Part shown: positions 36,854 through 45,311 of the stretch, one piece after another
Layout: each line of letters starts with the position of its first letter
Numbering within the stretch: the first letter of the stretch is position 1
Assembly: GCF_027359925.1 (NCBI RefSeq)
Contig: NZ_CP114767.1
Span: 1-64,000 of the forward strand
Source of the DNA: Hymenobacter canadensis
GTDB taxonomy: Bacteria; Bacteroidota; Bacteroidia; Cytophagales; Hymenobacteraceae
DNA length: 64,000 bases
Reading direction: 5' to 3'
Program-made: the position numbers and the translations under genes
Notes under the pieces: model-generated
The model's database searches: none
The model's input: the letters and a program-made list of their open reading frames with translations, nothing else
What the model was told of the DNA's origin: nothing

Positions 36854-36974
36854 GTTGGCCCGCGGACGCAGCTAAAATTCGCTGGCGCCCGTAGAGGCTT
36901 TCCTATTCGTTGCCTATATTTCAGAAACACGCCCACTTTTCCTTTCCTCCGCGTAACACTTCGCTCCCCAACTC

Positions 36975-37598
36975 ATGCTGAATCTCGTGCTCTTCGGCCC
37001 GCCCGGCGCCGGTAAAGGAACGCAAAGCCAGAAGCTGATTGCCCGCTATAATCTGGTGCACCTCTCCACCGGCGATTTGCTCCGTGCCCAGATTTCCCAG
37101 GGCACTGAACTCGGCCTGCGTGCCAAAAAACTCATGGATGAAGGCCTGCTCGTGCCCGACGAAGTGGTAATCGGCATGATCGACAGCGCCCTGCAAAGCA
37201 ACAAGCAGGCTGCCGGCTTCATCTTCGACGGCTTCCCGCGCACGGTGCCCCAAGCCGAAAGCCTCGACCGCCTGCTGGCGGAGCACGAAACCAAGGTGTC
37301 GTGCATGGTGGCACTGGAAGTGGCTGAGGAAGAGCTGGTAGCGCGCCTGCTGGAGCGCGGCAAAACCTCCGGCCGCCCCGACGACCAGGACGAAACCAAA
37401 ATCCGCAAGCGCGTGACGGTCTACAACACCGAAACCGCCCAGGTGGCCGGCTACTACGCCTCGCAGCAGAAATTCCATGCCCTCAACGGCATCGGCGCCA
37501 TCGAAGACATCTTCGGGCAGGTCTGCGGCATCATCGAGAAGCACCAGCCCGCCGCCCCGGAAAGCAGCCATCAGGCAACCGACGAAGTAAAAGCGTAA
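36975..37598 (+). CDS. adk: Adenylate kinase
   Basis: 207 residues. The P-loop GPPGAGKGTQ is at 7-16, then the AMP site STGDLLRAQI, FDGFPRTVPQAE and the lid-hinge RGKTSGRPDDQDE. The lid is of the short type without a zinc finger, as usual in this phylum. The last 20 or so residues (QPAAPESSHQATDEVKA) are an extra tail. It converts AMP and ATP to 2 ADP. A -7-like TATATTTC lies at 36916-36923 upstream. Confidence 0.95.
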   Translation: MLNLVLFGPPGAGKGTQSQKLIARYNLVHLSTGDLLRAQISQGTELGLRAKKLMDEGLLVPDEVVIGMIDSALQSNKQAAGFIFDGFPRTVPQAESLDRLLAEHETKVSCMVALEVAEEELVARLLERGKTSGRPDDQDETKIRKRVTVYNTETAQVAGYYASQQKFHALNGIGAIEDIFGQVCGIIEKHQPAAPESSHQATDEVKA

Positions 37599-37638
37599 CT
37601 TTGCGCCTGCTACCCGCTTGGGGTAGTGGCAGAACCAT

Positions 37639-37687
37639 CTGTCATCCTGTGTATTTCGCCCCTGCGGCGGAATGTGCAGGATGACAG
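37639..37687. repeat. GTCATCCTG inverted repeat
   Basis: CTGTCATCCTG (37639-37649) is repeated inverted as CAGGATGACAG (37677-37687), with a GCC/GGC-rich loop that can also pair. It is in the adk-obgE gap, just before a heptad array. Confidence 0.65.
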
Positions 37688-37706
37688 CTGTTTTACAGAC
37701 ATCCTG

Positions 37707-37763
37707 GAATTGAGAAGTAAGAATGGAAATGATTCTTAATTTTTAATTCTCAATTTTTAATTG
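37707..37763. repeat. Inverted heptad array b
   Basis: Left side: GAATTGA, GAAGTAA, GAATGGA from 37707. Right side: ATTCTTA, ATTTTTA, ATTCTCA, ATTTTTA, ATTG from 37732 to 37763. The right side is complementary in style to the left, with a 7-nt period throughout. The last three bases (TTG) coincide with one possible obgE start codon. Confidence 0.7.
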
Positions 37764-37769
37764 AAAAAA

Positions 37770-38861
37770 GTGGCTTCCAATAATTTCATCGACTACGTCA
37801 AAATCAACTGTCGCTCGGGTAAAGGCGGGGCGGGTTCGCACCACTTTTTCCGCGCCAAAGGCCTGCCCAACGGCGGCCCCGATGGTGGCGACGGCGGCCG
37901 CGGCGGCCACATCATCCTGGAAGGCAGCTCCCAGCTTTGGACGCTGTTGCACCTACAGTACCGCAAGCACCTGATTGCCAAAGCTGGCGAAGGCGGGGGC
38001 GAAAACCTGCGCAGCGGTGCTCAGGGCGAAGACATCATTATTCAGGTGCCGCTCGGCACGGTAGCCCGCGACGCCGAAACCGGCGAGAAGAAGCTGGAGA
38101 TTACGGAGGAAGGCCAGCGCCTGATCCTGACGCCCGGCGGCCGCGGCGGCTGGGGCAACGACCACTTCAAGTCGGCTACCAACCAGGCCCCGGCCTACGC
38201 CCAGCCCGGCGAGCCCGGCATCGACGAGTGGGTGATTCTGGAGCTGAAGCTGCTGGCCGACGTGGGCCTTGTGGGCTTCCCGAATGCTGGCAAAAGCACG
38301 CTGCTTTCCGTAGTATCGGCGGCCAAGCCGAAGATTGCCGATTACGCCTTCACCACCCTTACACCCAACCTTGGCGTGGTGGCCTACCGCGACTACAAGT
38401 CGTTTGTGATGGCCGATATTCCGGGCATCATTGAGGGCGCGGCCGAGGGCAAAGGCCTGGGCACGCGCTTCCTGCGCCACATTGAGCGCAACTCCATCCT
38501 GCTGTTCATGATCAGCTGCGACTCGCCGGACATCAACGCCGAGTACGAAGTGCTGCTCAGCGAGCTGGAGCAGTTCAACCCCGAGCTGCTGGAAAAACAG
38601 CGCCTGCTGGCCATCACCAAGTCGGATATGCTGGACGAGGAGCTGGAGGCGGAAATCCGGGCCACGCTGCCCACTGATCTGCCGACGGTATTCATTTCCA
38701 GCCTGGCCAACAAGAACATCCAGCCGCTGAAAGACCTGATCTGGGAAGCGCTGCAGCAGAACCGCGCCGCCACGGCCGCCGCCGCGCCCCCGCGCCAGAG
38801 CCAGGAAGAAGACGCTGAAGAGCCAGAGGCCGACCAGCAAACCGAACAGGAGCAGGAGTAG
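37770..38861 (+). CDS. obgE: GTPase Obg
   Basis: 363 residues from GTG 37770, which gives [12 protein letters not shown], the usual N-terminus in this phylum. A TTG at 37761 is also in frame but lies inside a repeat array. The glycine-rich Obg domain ([19 protein letters not shown]) covers about 1-155. The G domain follows with G1 GFPNAGKST, the switch/G3 region [12 protein letters not shown] and G4 TKSD. The C-terminal tail is short and acidic ([12 protein letters not shown]) without an OCT domain. Obg acts in late 50S ribosome assembly and the stringent response. Confidence 0.94.
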   Translation: MASNNFIDYVKINCRSGKGGAGSHHFFRAKGLPNGGPDGGDGGRGGHIILEGSSQLWTLLHLQYRKHLIAKAGEGGGENLRSGAQGEDIIIQVPLGTVARDAETGEKKLEITEEGQRLILTPGGRGGWGNDHFKSATNQAPAYAQPGEPGIDEWVILELKLLADVGLVGFPNAGKSTLLSVVSAAKPKIADYAFTTLTPNLGVVAYRDYKSFVMADIPGIIEGAAEGKGLGTRFLRHIERNSILLFMISCDSPDINAEYEVLLSELEQFNPELLEKQRLLAITKSDMLDEELEAEIRATLPTDLPTVFISSLANKNIQPLKDLIWEALQQNRAATAAAAPPRQSQEEDAEEPEADQQTEQEQE

Positions 38862-39040
38862 CCGCCGGGGCCCGGGCTGCCAGTTCTTCTCCCCGATAAC
38901 CGGATGTGTCTGAACTAACTGCCTGGGCACACGGGTTTCTGTGCCACAATGACAGCCGCCCGGGCTTTGGCAAACTCCTTGCGACCCGCAATCCGCCTAT
39001 GTCCTCCCGATTCAACCCATTCCGACGATTTAAAGCGAAG

Positions 39041-39607
39041 ATGGCTGACGATAAAACCAACCAACCCGACGATACCCAATTCGACCATGCCGCCGGCGAG
39101 CTAACCCAAGAGCCTAACGCTCCCGAAGTAGGGGAGGTAGAAGGCACTGAAGCTGCCGCGCCCGGCTCGAAAACCGAAGCTGAGCTGGCCGACCTGAAGG
39201 ACAAATACCTGCGCCTGGCTGCCGAGTTTGAGAACTACAAGCGCCGCACCACCAAGGAGCGCGCCGACCTGTTCAAGACGGCTAACCAGGAACTGATGAC
39301 GGCCCTGCTGCCCGTACTCGACGATTTCGACCGGGCCCGCCACCACACCAAGGACACCGACGATGCCAACGCCGTGCGCGAAAGCATCGACATTATCCAT
39401 AACAAGCTGCAGAAAACCCTCAACCAGAAGGGCCTGACGCCGATGGAAACCAAAGGCGGCGCGTTCGACCCCGATCTGCACGAGGCCATCACCCAGATTC
39501 CGGCCCCGTCGGACGACCTGAAAGGGAAGATTGTGGACGAAGTGGAGCGGGGCTACTACCTCGGCGACAAGGTAATCCGGCACGCCAAAGTGGTGCTGGG
39601 CGCTTAG
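39041..39607 (+). CDS. grpE: Nucleotide exchange factor GrpE
   Basis: 188 residues from ATG 39041 (MADDKTNQPDDTQF). In-frame ATGs at 38999 and 38906 would add an unusual N-terminus. An acidic disordered start is followed by the long coiled coil (LADLKDKYLRLAAEFENYKRRTTKE, shown here only as the family landmark YLRLAAEFENYKRR) and the C-terminal beta domain with GYYLGDKVIRHAKVVLG. GrpE releases ADP from DnaK. dnaJ follows after a heptad array; dnaK is not in the window. Confidence 0.92.
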   Translation: MADDKTNQPDDTQFDHAAGELTQEPNAPEVGEVEGTEAAAPGSKTEAELADLKDKYLRLAAEFENYKRRTTKERADLFKTANQELMTALLPVLDDFDRARHHTKDTDDANAVRESIDIIHNKLQKTLNQKGLTPMETKGGAFDPDLHEAITQIPAPSDDLKGKIVDEVERGYYLGDKVIRHAKVVLGA

Positions 39608-39695
39608 TATTGGGTACTAAGTATTGAGTAGTGAGACACGTTGCTGTTGAACTGCCCGGTACAGATCTCAATACTCAATACCAAATACTCAATAC
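39607..39695. repeat. Inverted heptad array c
   Basis: Left side: GTATTGG, GTACTAA, GTATTGA, GTAGTGA (39607-39634), beginning on the last base of the grpE stop. Right side: TCAATAC, TCAATAC, CAAATAC, TCAATAC (39668-39695), ending 5 nt before the dnaJ ATG. The two sides are inverted copies with a 7-nt period and a 33-nt GC-richer spacer. Confidence 0.8.
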
Positions 39696-39700
39696 CAAAG

Positions 39701-40843
39701 ATGGCAGCGAAGCGAGATTATTACGAGGTGCTGGGCGTAGCCAAAAACGCAGCCGCGGATGAGATAAAGAAGGCCTACCGTAAGGTAGCCATCAAATATC
39801 ACCCCGATAAAAACCCCGACGACCCGACGTCCGAAGACAAGTTCAAGGAAGCCGCCGAGGCTTACGAAGTGCTGTCGGATGCCAACAAAAAGGCCCGATA
39901 CGACCAGTACGGCCATCAGGGCATGGGCGGCAACGGTGGCGGCCCGAACATGGAGGACATCTTCTCCCAGTTCGGCGACATCTTCGGCGGGGGCGGCGGC
40001 TTCGAGGGCTTCTTTGGCGGCGGTGGCCGCGGCCAGGGCGGGCGGCGCGTGCGCAAAGGCTCCAACCTGCGCATCAAGCTGAAGCTGGACCTGGAGGAAG
40101 TGGCCAACGGCGTCGAGAAGAAGATCAAGGTGAAGCGCTACGTGGCCTGCAACACCTGCTCGGGCACCGGCGCCAAAAACGGCACCGACCTCAAAACCTG
40201 CGGCACCTGCAACGGCCAGGGCCAGGTGAAGCGCGTGGTGAACACCATGCTCGGCCAGATGGTAAGCGCCTCTACCTGCCCCACCTGCGAAGGCGAAGGT
40301 AAAGTAGTGACCAGCAAGTGCGACGTCTGCCAAGGCGACGGCCGCCAGCTACACGAGGAAGTTATTCCGATCAACATTCCGGCCGGCGTAGCCGAGGGCA
40401 TGCAGCTGAGCATGAACGGCAAAGGCAACTTCCCGGAGCGCGGCGGCGTGCCCGGCGACCTGCTCATTCAGATTGAGGAGGAGCCGCACGAGTCGCTGAA
40501 GCGCGACGGCAACAACATCATGTTCGAGCAGTACATCTCGTTCGTGGATGCCGCGCTGGGGGCCAGCATCGAGGTGCCCACTATTGAGGGCAAAGTGAAG
40601 ATTAAGGTGGATGCCGGCACGCAGCCCGGCAAAATCCTGCGTCTGCGCGGCAAGGGCATCAAGGACATCAACGGCTACGGCCGCGGCGACCAGCTGATTC
40701 ATCTCAGTGTTTGGACGCCCAAGAACGTGACCGGCGAAGAGCGGGAGCTGCTGGAAAAGCTGCGCAACGCCCAGAATTTCACCCCGAACCCCGGCAAAAA
40801 CGAGAAAGGCTTCTTCGAGAAGGTGAAGGAGTACTTCCAGTAA
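39701..40843 (+). CDS. dnaJ: Chaperone DnaJ
   Basis: 380 residues from ATG 39701 ([20 protein letters not shown]). The J domain carries HPD in KYHPDKNP near residue 33. A Gly/Phe-rich segment follows (about 75-120). Four zinc-finger CxxCxGxG-type repeats lie between about 145 and 220 ([33 protein letters not shown]), with a few Cys-Gly variations. The C-terminal substrate-binding domains complete the normal length. It delivers clients to DnaK. The gene is separated from grpE by a heptad array that could form a hairpin in the mRNA. Confidence 0.95.
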   Translation: MAAKRDYYEVLGVAKNAAADEIKKAYRKVAIKYHPDKNPDDPTSEDKFKEAAEAYEVLSDANKKARYDQYGHQGMGGNGGGPNMEDIFSQFGDIFGGGGGFEGFFGGGGRGQGGRRVRKGSNLRIKLKLDLEEVANGVEKKIKVKRYVACNTCSGTGAKNGTDLKTCGTCNGQGQVKRVVNTMLGQMVSASTCPTCEGEGKVVTSKCDVCQGDGRQLHEEVIPINIPAGVAEGMQLSMNGKGNFPERGGVPGDLLIQIEEEPHESLKRDGNNIMFEQYISFVDAALGASIEVPTIEGKVKIKVDAGTQPGKILRLRGKGIKDINGYGRGDQLIHLSVWTPKNVTGEERELLEKLRNAQNFTPNPGKNEKGFFEKVKEYFQ

Positions 40844-40883
40844 TCACGGATTTAACCGGATTAGTCGGATTTCACGGATTTTG
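40844..40883 (+). repeat. CGGATT phrase repeat
   Basis: Four copies of CGGATT at about 9-10 nt spacing (CACGGATTTAAC, CGGATTAGT, CGGATTTCA, CGGATTTTG) directly after the dnaJ stop. It is a direct, not inverted, array. Confidence 0.6.
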
Positions 40884-40894
40884 TAGACGATTGG

Positions 40895-40931
40895 GCGCCT
40901 GCTTCCTTTTGGGGAGGCAGGCGCTTTTTTT
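40895..40931 (+). terminator. Intrinsic terminator after dnaJ
   Basis: GCGCCTGC (40895-40902) pairs with GCAGGCGC (40917-40924), with more pairs inside, then seven T. Confidence 0.8.
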
Positions 40932-41006
40932 GATGTGGAGGATAAGAGGTGGAGCTGATTTTTCTGTATCCTGAAAATAAGCTCCAAACCAGCGGCGCAC
41001 TACAGG

Positions 41007-41303
41007 CTAACGGGTGCTGGCAGCGGCGGGCTGAGCTTGTTTGGCGGCCCGGTTGGCCCTGGATTTAAGGTAAACGAAAACGAGGGACAGGACTAGCATC
41101 GCGCAGGCAGCCCAGAACGCCCATCGGCGGCGCTGAGCCTGACCCAGTAGCAGCAGCCCCAAACTCAGGCAGGTCCACAGGCCGGCCGCCAGATAGTCCT
41201 GGGAAAACAACTTCAGCAAAGCCATCAGCAGAAAGATGCCCGGGACCAATAGGGCGCCCAGGTTGCGCAGTTTAGAGGGTTCGGGGTTGGGGGATGCAGC
41301 CAT
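41007..41303 (-). CDS. Small membrane protein, unknown function
   Basis: 98 residues from ATG 41303 (MAASPNPEPSKLRNLGALL). The reading frame is open much further upstream, but that part is Ser/Arg-rich and has no membrane character. Three hydrophobic segments span about 15-31, 38-54 and 61-78, then a basic tail with Ala/Gln. It looks like a small integral membrane protein. It is divergent from the ECF sigma gene, 178 bp away. No family recognised. Confidence 0.6.
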   Translation of the reverse strand: MAASPNPEPSKLRNLGALLVPGIFLLMALLKLFSQDYLAAGLWTCLSLGLLLLGQAQRRRWAFWAACAMLVLSLVFVYLKSRANRAAKQAQPAAASTR

Positions 41304-41481
41304 ATTGGAAGTGAGGTGAACGAAGGGAAGTGCTGCCCCGAAATTGCAGGATTGGTTGGCAACTGCTACAAGATATTGTGATTGGATGCCGTTTTTTGCC
41401 GCAGACAAAGTAAAGAAATGTGCGGGTAGCCTGTAATGCTGCGGCCCGGCTGCCGATATAGTAGCTGAAACCGCTGCCCGC

Positions 41482-41994
41482 ATGAGCCCCGCTGCACCCT
41501 CTACTGCCTTTGTTGCTGTTGTGAATGAGTACCAGCCGCTGCTGCGGCGCGTGTGCCGGCTGTACTGCCAGGACGCCGATGACCGGCAGGACCTGTTCCA
41601 GGAAATAGTGCTGCAGCTCTGGCGGGCCTGGCCCAACTACGTGCCGCAGGCCGGGGCCCGGCTCAGTACCTGGCTCTACCGCATTGCCCTGAACGTAGCC
41701 ATTAGCAACCTGCGCCAGCGCACCCGCCGCCCGCAGCCGCTGCGCCTGGAGGCAGAGGCGCTGCAGTTGGCGCAGGAAACCGAGCCGCCCAACTACGAGC
41801 CCGAAGAAATGGCGGCCCTGTACCGGGCCATCAACCGACTTTCTGATGTAGACAAGGCCTTTGTACTGCTGTATCTGGAAGAACGCACCTACGAGGAAAT
41901 GGCCGACATCCTCGGCATCACCCAAAACAACGTGCGCGTGAAAATGCACCGCGTGCAGGACAAGATTCGCCAACACCTTACCCGCCCCGTCTGA
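41482..41994 (+). CDS. ECF-type RNA polymerase sigma factor
   Basis: 170 residues. Region 2 runs about 10-80 (RRVCRLYCQDADDRQDLFQEI, W-x-x-WPNY) and region 4 about 105-165 with the helix-turn-helix YEEMADILGITQNNVRVKMHRVQDKI, here named by its core ITQNNVRVKMHR. Such factors redirect RNA polymerase to a small regulon when a membrane signal is received. The stop overlaps the start of the next gene (TGATG), whose membrane protein is a natural partner. No classic ZAS-motif anti-sigma factor is seen. Confidence 0.9.
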   Translation: MSPAAPSTAFVAVVNEYQPLLRRVCRLYCQDADDRQDLFQEIVLQLWRAWPNYVPQAGARLSTWLYRIALNVAISNLRQRTRRPQPLRLEAEALQLAQETEPPNYEPEEMAALYRAINRLSDVDKAFVLLYLEERTYEEMADILGITQNNVRVKMHRVQDKIRQHLTRPV

Positions 41995-42620
41995 TGGAAC
42001 TCGATGACTTTCGCCGCCAATGGAAGCAGCCGGTCGCCGCTGATTTCCCGGCCGATTTGCTGGATGCCGACGCGCTGACCCAGCTGCTGGCCCGCGGCCC
42101 CAGCAACCCGGTAAGCAAGATGCAGCGCAACGCCCGCGTGGAAATGGCGCTGACGGCCGGGCTGATGCTGCTGCCGTTCGCAGCTATGCGGCTCAACAAG
42201 CCGGTTACCGTATTCTGGGCAGTACTGATGCTGCTGTTGGGGGCCGGGCAGCTGTATTACTACTACTACAAACTGGGCGTGCTGCGCCGCATGGCTACCG
42301 TGGAAGGCAACGTGCGCGACCACCTGCGCAAGCTGTGCCTGGAGCTGCGCCGGCTACTGCGCTTTCTCTACCGCGTCACGCTGGTGACGGGGCCGGTGAC
42401 GCTGGCGCTGCTGTTTGGGTCAGAAGTGTATCAGGAGATGGGCCGGCCGGGGGGCGCGCGGGTGGCGCTGCTGGCGATTGTGGCGGGGGTATTGGTGGTA
42501 TTGGGCTTCCTGCTGCAGTTGGCCCTGATCCGGGGCACGCGCCTATACCTGCAACGCCTCTACGGCCAGCACCTCGACCGGCTGGAAGCCAGCCTGCGCG
42601 AGCTGGAGGATACGGAGTAA
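41994..42620 (+). CDS. Membrane protein coupled to the ECF sigma factor
   Basis: 208 residues. The first 45 (MELDDFRRQWKQPVAADFPADLL) are soluble and hydrophilic, as in anti-sigma domains, then come two hydrophobic pairs (about 52-62/72-88 and 122-138/152-170). A cytoplasmic helical segment ends in LDRLEASLRELEDTE. The start shares its A with the sigma factor stop codon, so the two proteins are made together. A role as the sigma factor's membrane-bound regulator is inferred from position alone. I do not recognise the family. Confidence 0.65.
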   Translation: MELDDFRRQWKQPVAADFPADLLDADALTQLLARGPSNPVSKMQRNARVEMALTAGLMLLPFAAMRLNKPVTVFWAVLMLLLGAGQLYYYYYKLGVLRRMATVEGNVRDHLRKLCLELRRLLRFLYRVTLVTGPVTLALLFGSEVYQEMGRPGGARVALLAIVAGVLVVLGFLLQLALIRGTRLYLQRLYGQHLDRLEASLRELEDTE

Positions 42621-42736
42621 CCCCGTTTGGGCGCTGTTTCTGCCTGTTCGGGTAGCTGAAACCACCGCTTGAGAGAAGTTGAAGCAGCTTCTGTATCGGA
42701 TTCGTGTAATATTACGGCACCACAAACCTTTCTTCC

Positions 42737-43678
42737 ATGCCTCCCATTCTGCAAGCCATTGACGTGCGCAAGGCCTACGCCGCGCACACCGCCCTCGACG
42801 GCGTAAGCCTCGACATCCCGGAGCGCAGCATCTTCGGGCTGCTGGGGCCCAACGGCGCCGGCAAAACCTCGCTCATCCGCATCATCACTCAGATTACGGC
42901 TGCTGATTCCGGCGAAATCCGCATCCGGGGCGAGAAGCTCAACCCCAGCCACATCGGTCAGATTGGCTACCTGCCCGAGGAGCGCGGCCTCTACAAGAAG
43001 ATGAAGGTGGGCGAGCAACTGCTGTACCTGGCCCGCCTCAAAGGCCTGAGCCGCGCCGACGCCACCCAGCGCATCAAAAGCTGGCTCGACCGCCTGGAGC
43101 TCAAGTCCTGGGCCGAGAAGAACGTGGAAGACCTCAGCAAGGGCATGCAGCAAAAGGTGCAGTTCATTGCCACGGTGCTGCACGAGCCCGAAATCATCAT
43201 CCTGGATGAGCCGTTTTCGGGCTTCGACCCCATCAACGCCAACCTCATCAAAGACGAGATTCTGGCTTTGCGCGAGAAAGGCGCTACTATCATTTTCAGC
43301 ACCCACCGCATGGAATCGGTGGAGGAGCTCTGTGACAACATTGCCCTGATCAACCGCAGCCGAAAAGTGCTTGACGGTACCGTGCGCGACATCAAGAACA
43401 CCTTCCGCACCCAGACCTATGAGGTGGAAGGCCGCGGCCGGCTCATGGTCACGCACCCCGATTTTGAAGTGCTGGAGCACAAGGAGCGCGAAAACGGCCA
43501 CTTCTACGACGTCATCAAGCTGCACGCCGGCACCTCGCCCAATGACCTGCTGCGCTACCTTATCGGCAACGTGGAGGTGCACGCCTTCCGCGAGCTGATT
43601 CCGAGCATCAACGACATCTTCATTCGGCGGGTGCGGGAAACTATGCCCGAAACGCTGATGGAAGAAGCCTCGGCTTAA
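42737..43678 (+). CDS. ABC transporter ATPase, NatA type
   Basis: 313 residues. Walker A is GLLGPNGAGKTS (about 35-46), the signature LSKGMQQKV near 134-142 and Walker B IIILDEPFSGFDP near 153-165, followed by the H-loop STHRME. The last 90 residues form the C-terminal extension seen in NatA-like exporters. It energises the permease encoded 155 bp downstream. Substrates of the family include sodium, antibiotics and lipids; the actual cargo is unknown. Confidence 0.92.
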   Translation: MPPILQAIDVRKAYAAHTALDGVSLDIPERSIFGLLGPNGAGKTSLIRIITQITAADSGEIRIRGEKLNPSHIGQIGYLPEERGLYKKMKVGEQLLYLARLKGLSRADATQRIKSWLDRLELKSWAEKNVEDLSKGMQQKVQFIATVLHEPEIIILDEPFSGFDPINANLIKDEILALREKGATIIFSTHRMESVEELCDNIALINRSRKVLDGTVRDIKNTFRTQTYEVEGRGRLMVTHPDFEVLEHKERENGHFYDVIKLHAGTSPNDLLRYLIGNVEVHAFRELIPSINDIFIRRVRETMPETLMEEASA

Positions 43679-43700
43679 CCGAGTGTCTTTTACCTCACAG

Positions 43701-43815
43701 AACGTCATTCCGAGCGGAGGCGCAGCCGAAGCCGAGGAATCTCGCCCGTGTAGCAATCAATATTTCCACAACGTCAGCACGCGAGAAGCTTCGGCTTCGC
43801 CTCTGCATGATGTTC
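43701..43815. repeat. GTCATTCCGAG repeat, copy 1
   Basis: Contains AACGTCATTCCGAG at the left and an internal pair GCGCAGCCGAAGC/GCTTCGGCTTCGC plus GAGGAATCTCGC and GCACGCGAGAAGC. The right end (CTCTGCATGATGTT) is a degraded partner of the left end. It fills most of the gap between the NatA-like and NatB-like genes. It is less regular than the copy at 46204. Confidence 0.6.
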
Positions 43816-43833
43816 CCAAATCTTCAACTCCCC

Positions 43834-45195
43834 ATGGATAAAATATTTCTCGTTTTCCAGCGCGAATACCTGTCGCGGGTGCGCAAGAAAAGCTTCATTA
43901 TCATGTCGCTGATCGGGCCGCTGCTGACGGTGGCGCTGTTTGCGGTGCCCGTGTTCATTGCCAAGATGTCGGACAGCGGCAAGACCGTGGTGGTGGCCGA
44001 TGGCGGCAACCTGTTTGCCGGAAAGCTGCCCGAGGCCAAGGACGATATCCGGTTTGTGGCGACCACGCCCGACCTGGCCCAGGCCAAAGCCGAGTTCAAG
44101 AAAAGCAAGCACGACGCCCTGCTCTACATTCCGAAGCAGGACCTGGCCAATCCCGGCGGCTTTCAGGTGTTTTCGCGCAAGGGCCTGGGCGTGTCGCTGG
44201 AGCGCGACATCAACCGCGCCGTGTCGCTGCAGATTGAAAACCAGCGCCTCACGGCCTCCGGCATCGACCGCGCCACGCTTGACAAGCTCAAGGCCGACGT
44301 GAGCTTGGAGACGGTGAGTTTGAGCGACGACGGTGAGAAAAGCTCCAGCACCGGCGTCAGCACGGGCGTGGCCTACGCCTGTGGCTTCCTGATTTACATA
44401 TTCATCTTCATGTACGGCGTGCAGATTATGCGCGGCGTAATGGAGGAGAAAACCAGCCGCATCGTGGAAGTGGTCATTTCCTCGGTGAAGCCTTTCCAGC
44501 TGATGATGGGCAAGGTGCTAGGCATTGCGGCCGTGGGCTTCACGCAGCTGGCGCTGTGGGTGCTGCTTTCCGTGGGCATCAGCTCGGTAATGGCGCGCTC
44601 CGTCAGCCCCGAGAAGATGGTGGAAGACCGGGTGAGCCGTACTACGGCCATGGCTTCGGGTTCGGCCACGGCCACGGTCAGCACCGATACGCCGCAGGAA
44701 AAAGCCGCCAAGAAAGACACCAACGTAGCCGCCAAGATGACGGCCGCTCTGCGCGCCGCCGACCTGAACGTGCCGCTGATTGTGGGCTGCTTCCTGTTTT
44801 ATTTTCTGGGTGGCTACCTGTTCTACGGGGCGCTGTTCGGGGCCATCGGGGCGGCCGTCGACAACGACACCGACACCCAGCAGTTTATGCTACCCGTGAC
44901 CATGCCGCTGGTGCTCACCTTCGTGGTGTCGCAGGCAATCCTCACCACCAACCCCAACGGCTCGGTGGCCGTCTGGATGTCGATGATTCCGCTTACCTCG
45001 CCCATTGCCATGGTCATGCGCCTGCCGTTCGGGGGCGTGCCGGCCTGGCAGCTGGCCACCTCGATGGTGCTGCTGGTGCTGGGCTTCATCTTCACCACCT
45101 GGCTGGCCGCCCGCATCTACCGCGTGGGCATTCTGATGTACGGCAAGAAAGTCAACTACCGCGAGCTGTCGAAGTGGATGTTCTATAAAGGCTAG
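43834..45195 (+). CDS. ABC transporter permease, NatB type
   Basis: 453 residues from ATG 43834 (MDKIFLVFQREYLSRVRKK). Upstream in-frame ATG codons (43807, 43810) are at the edge of a repeat and less likely. One N-terminal membrane helix (about 24-43), a large extracytoplasmic domain (about 45-180) and five or six helices follow. The block EEKTSRIVEVVISSVKPFQ is the family mark. It works with the ATPase just upstream. A very long palindrome starts 4 bp after the stop. Confidence 0.88.
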   Translation: MDKIFLVFQREYLSRVRKKSFIIMSLIGPLLTVALFAVPVFIAKMSDSGKTVVVADGGNLFAGKLPEAKDDIRFVATTPDLAQAKAEFKKSKHDALLYIPKQDLANPGGFQVFSRKGLGVSLERDINRAVSLQIENQRLTASGIDRATLDKLKADVSLETVSLSDDGEKSSSTGVSTGVAYACGFLIYIFIFMYGVQIMRGVMEEKTSRIVEVVISSVKPFQLMMGKVLGIAAVGFTQLALWVLLSVGISSVMARSVSPEKMVEDRVSRTTAMASGSATATVSTDTPQEKAAKKDTNVAAKMTAALRAADLNVPLIVGCFLFYFLGGYLFYGALFGAIGAAVDNDTDTQQFMLPVTMPLVLTFVVSQAILTTNPNGSVAVWMSMIPLTSPIAMVMRLPFGGVPAWQLATSMVLLVLGFIFTTWLAARIYRVGILMYGKKVNYRELSKWMFYKG

Positions 45196-45199
45196 CACA

Positions 45200-45300
45200 A
45201 CACTGCGCCCTCTGCGAAAACACGGCGTCCTCTGCGGGCTAAAATCGTAGCAACGACTTAGCCCGCAGAGGACGCCGTGTTTTCGTAGAGGGCGCAGTGT
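45200..45300. repeat. 101-bp near-perfect palindrome
   Basis: The arms 45200-45241 and 45259-45300 are complementary at 41 of 42 positions, separated by 17 nt which themselves can pair in part (TCGT...ACGA). Arm content includes GCGCCCTCTGCG, ACACGGCGTCC and TCTGCGGGCTA. It fills the gap between the NatB-like stop and the ChaN-like start and could act as a terminator in both directions. Confidence 0.85.
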
Positions 45301-45311
45301 ATCTTCGTGCT

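Noticed and set aside
37761..37769. TTG start for obgE
   Set aside because: The codon is part of a repeat array; the conserved N-terminus begins at GTG 37770.
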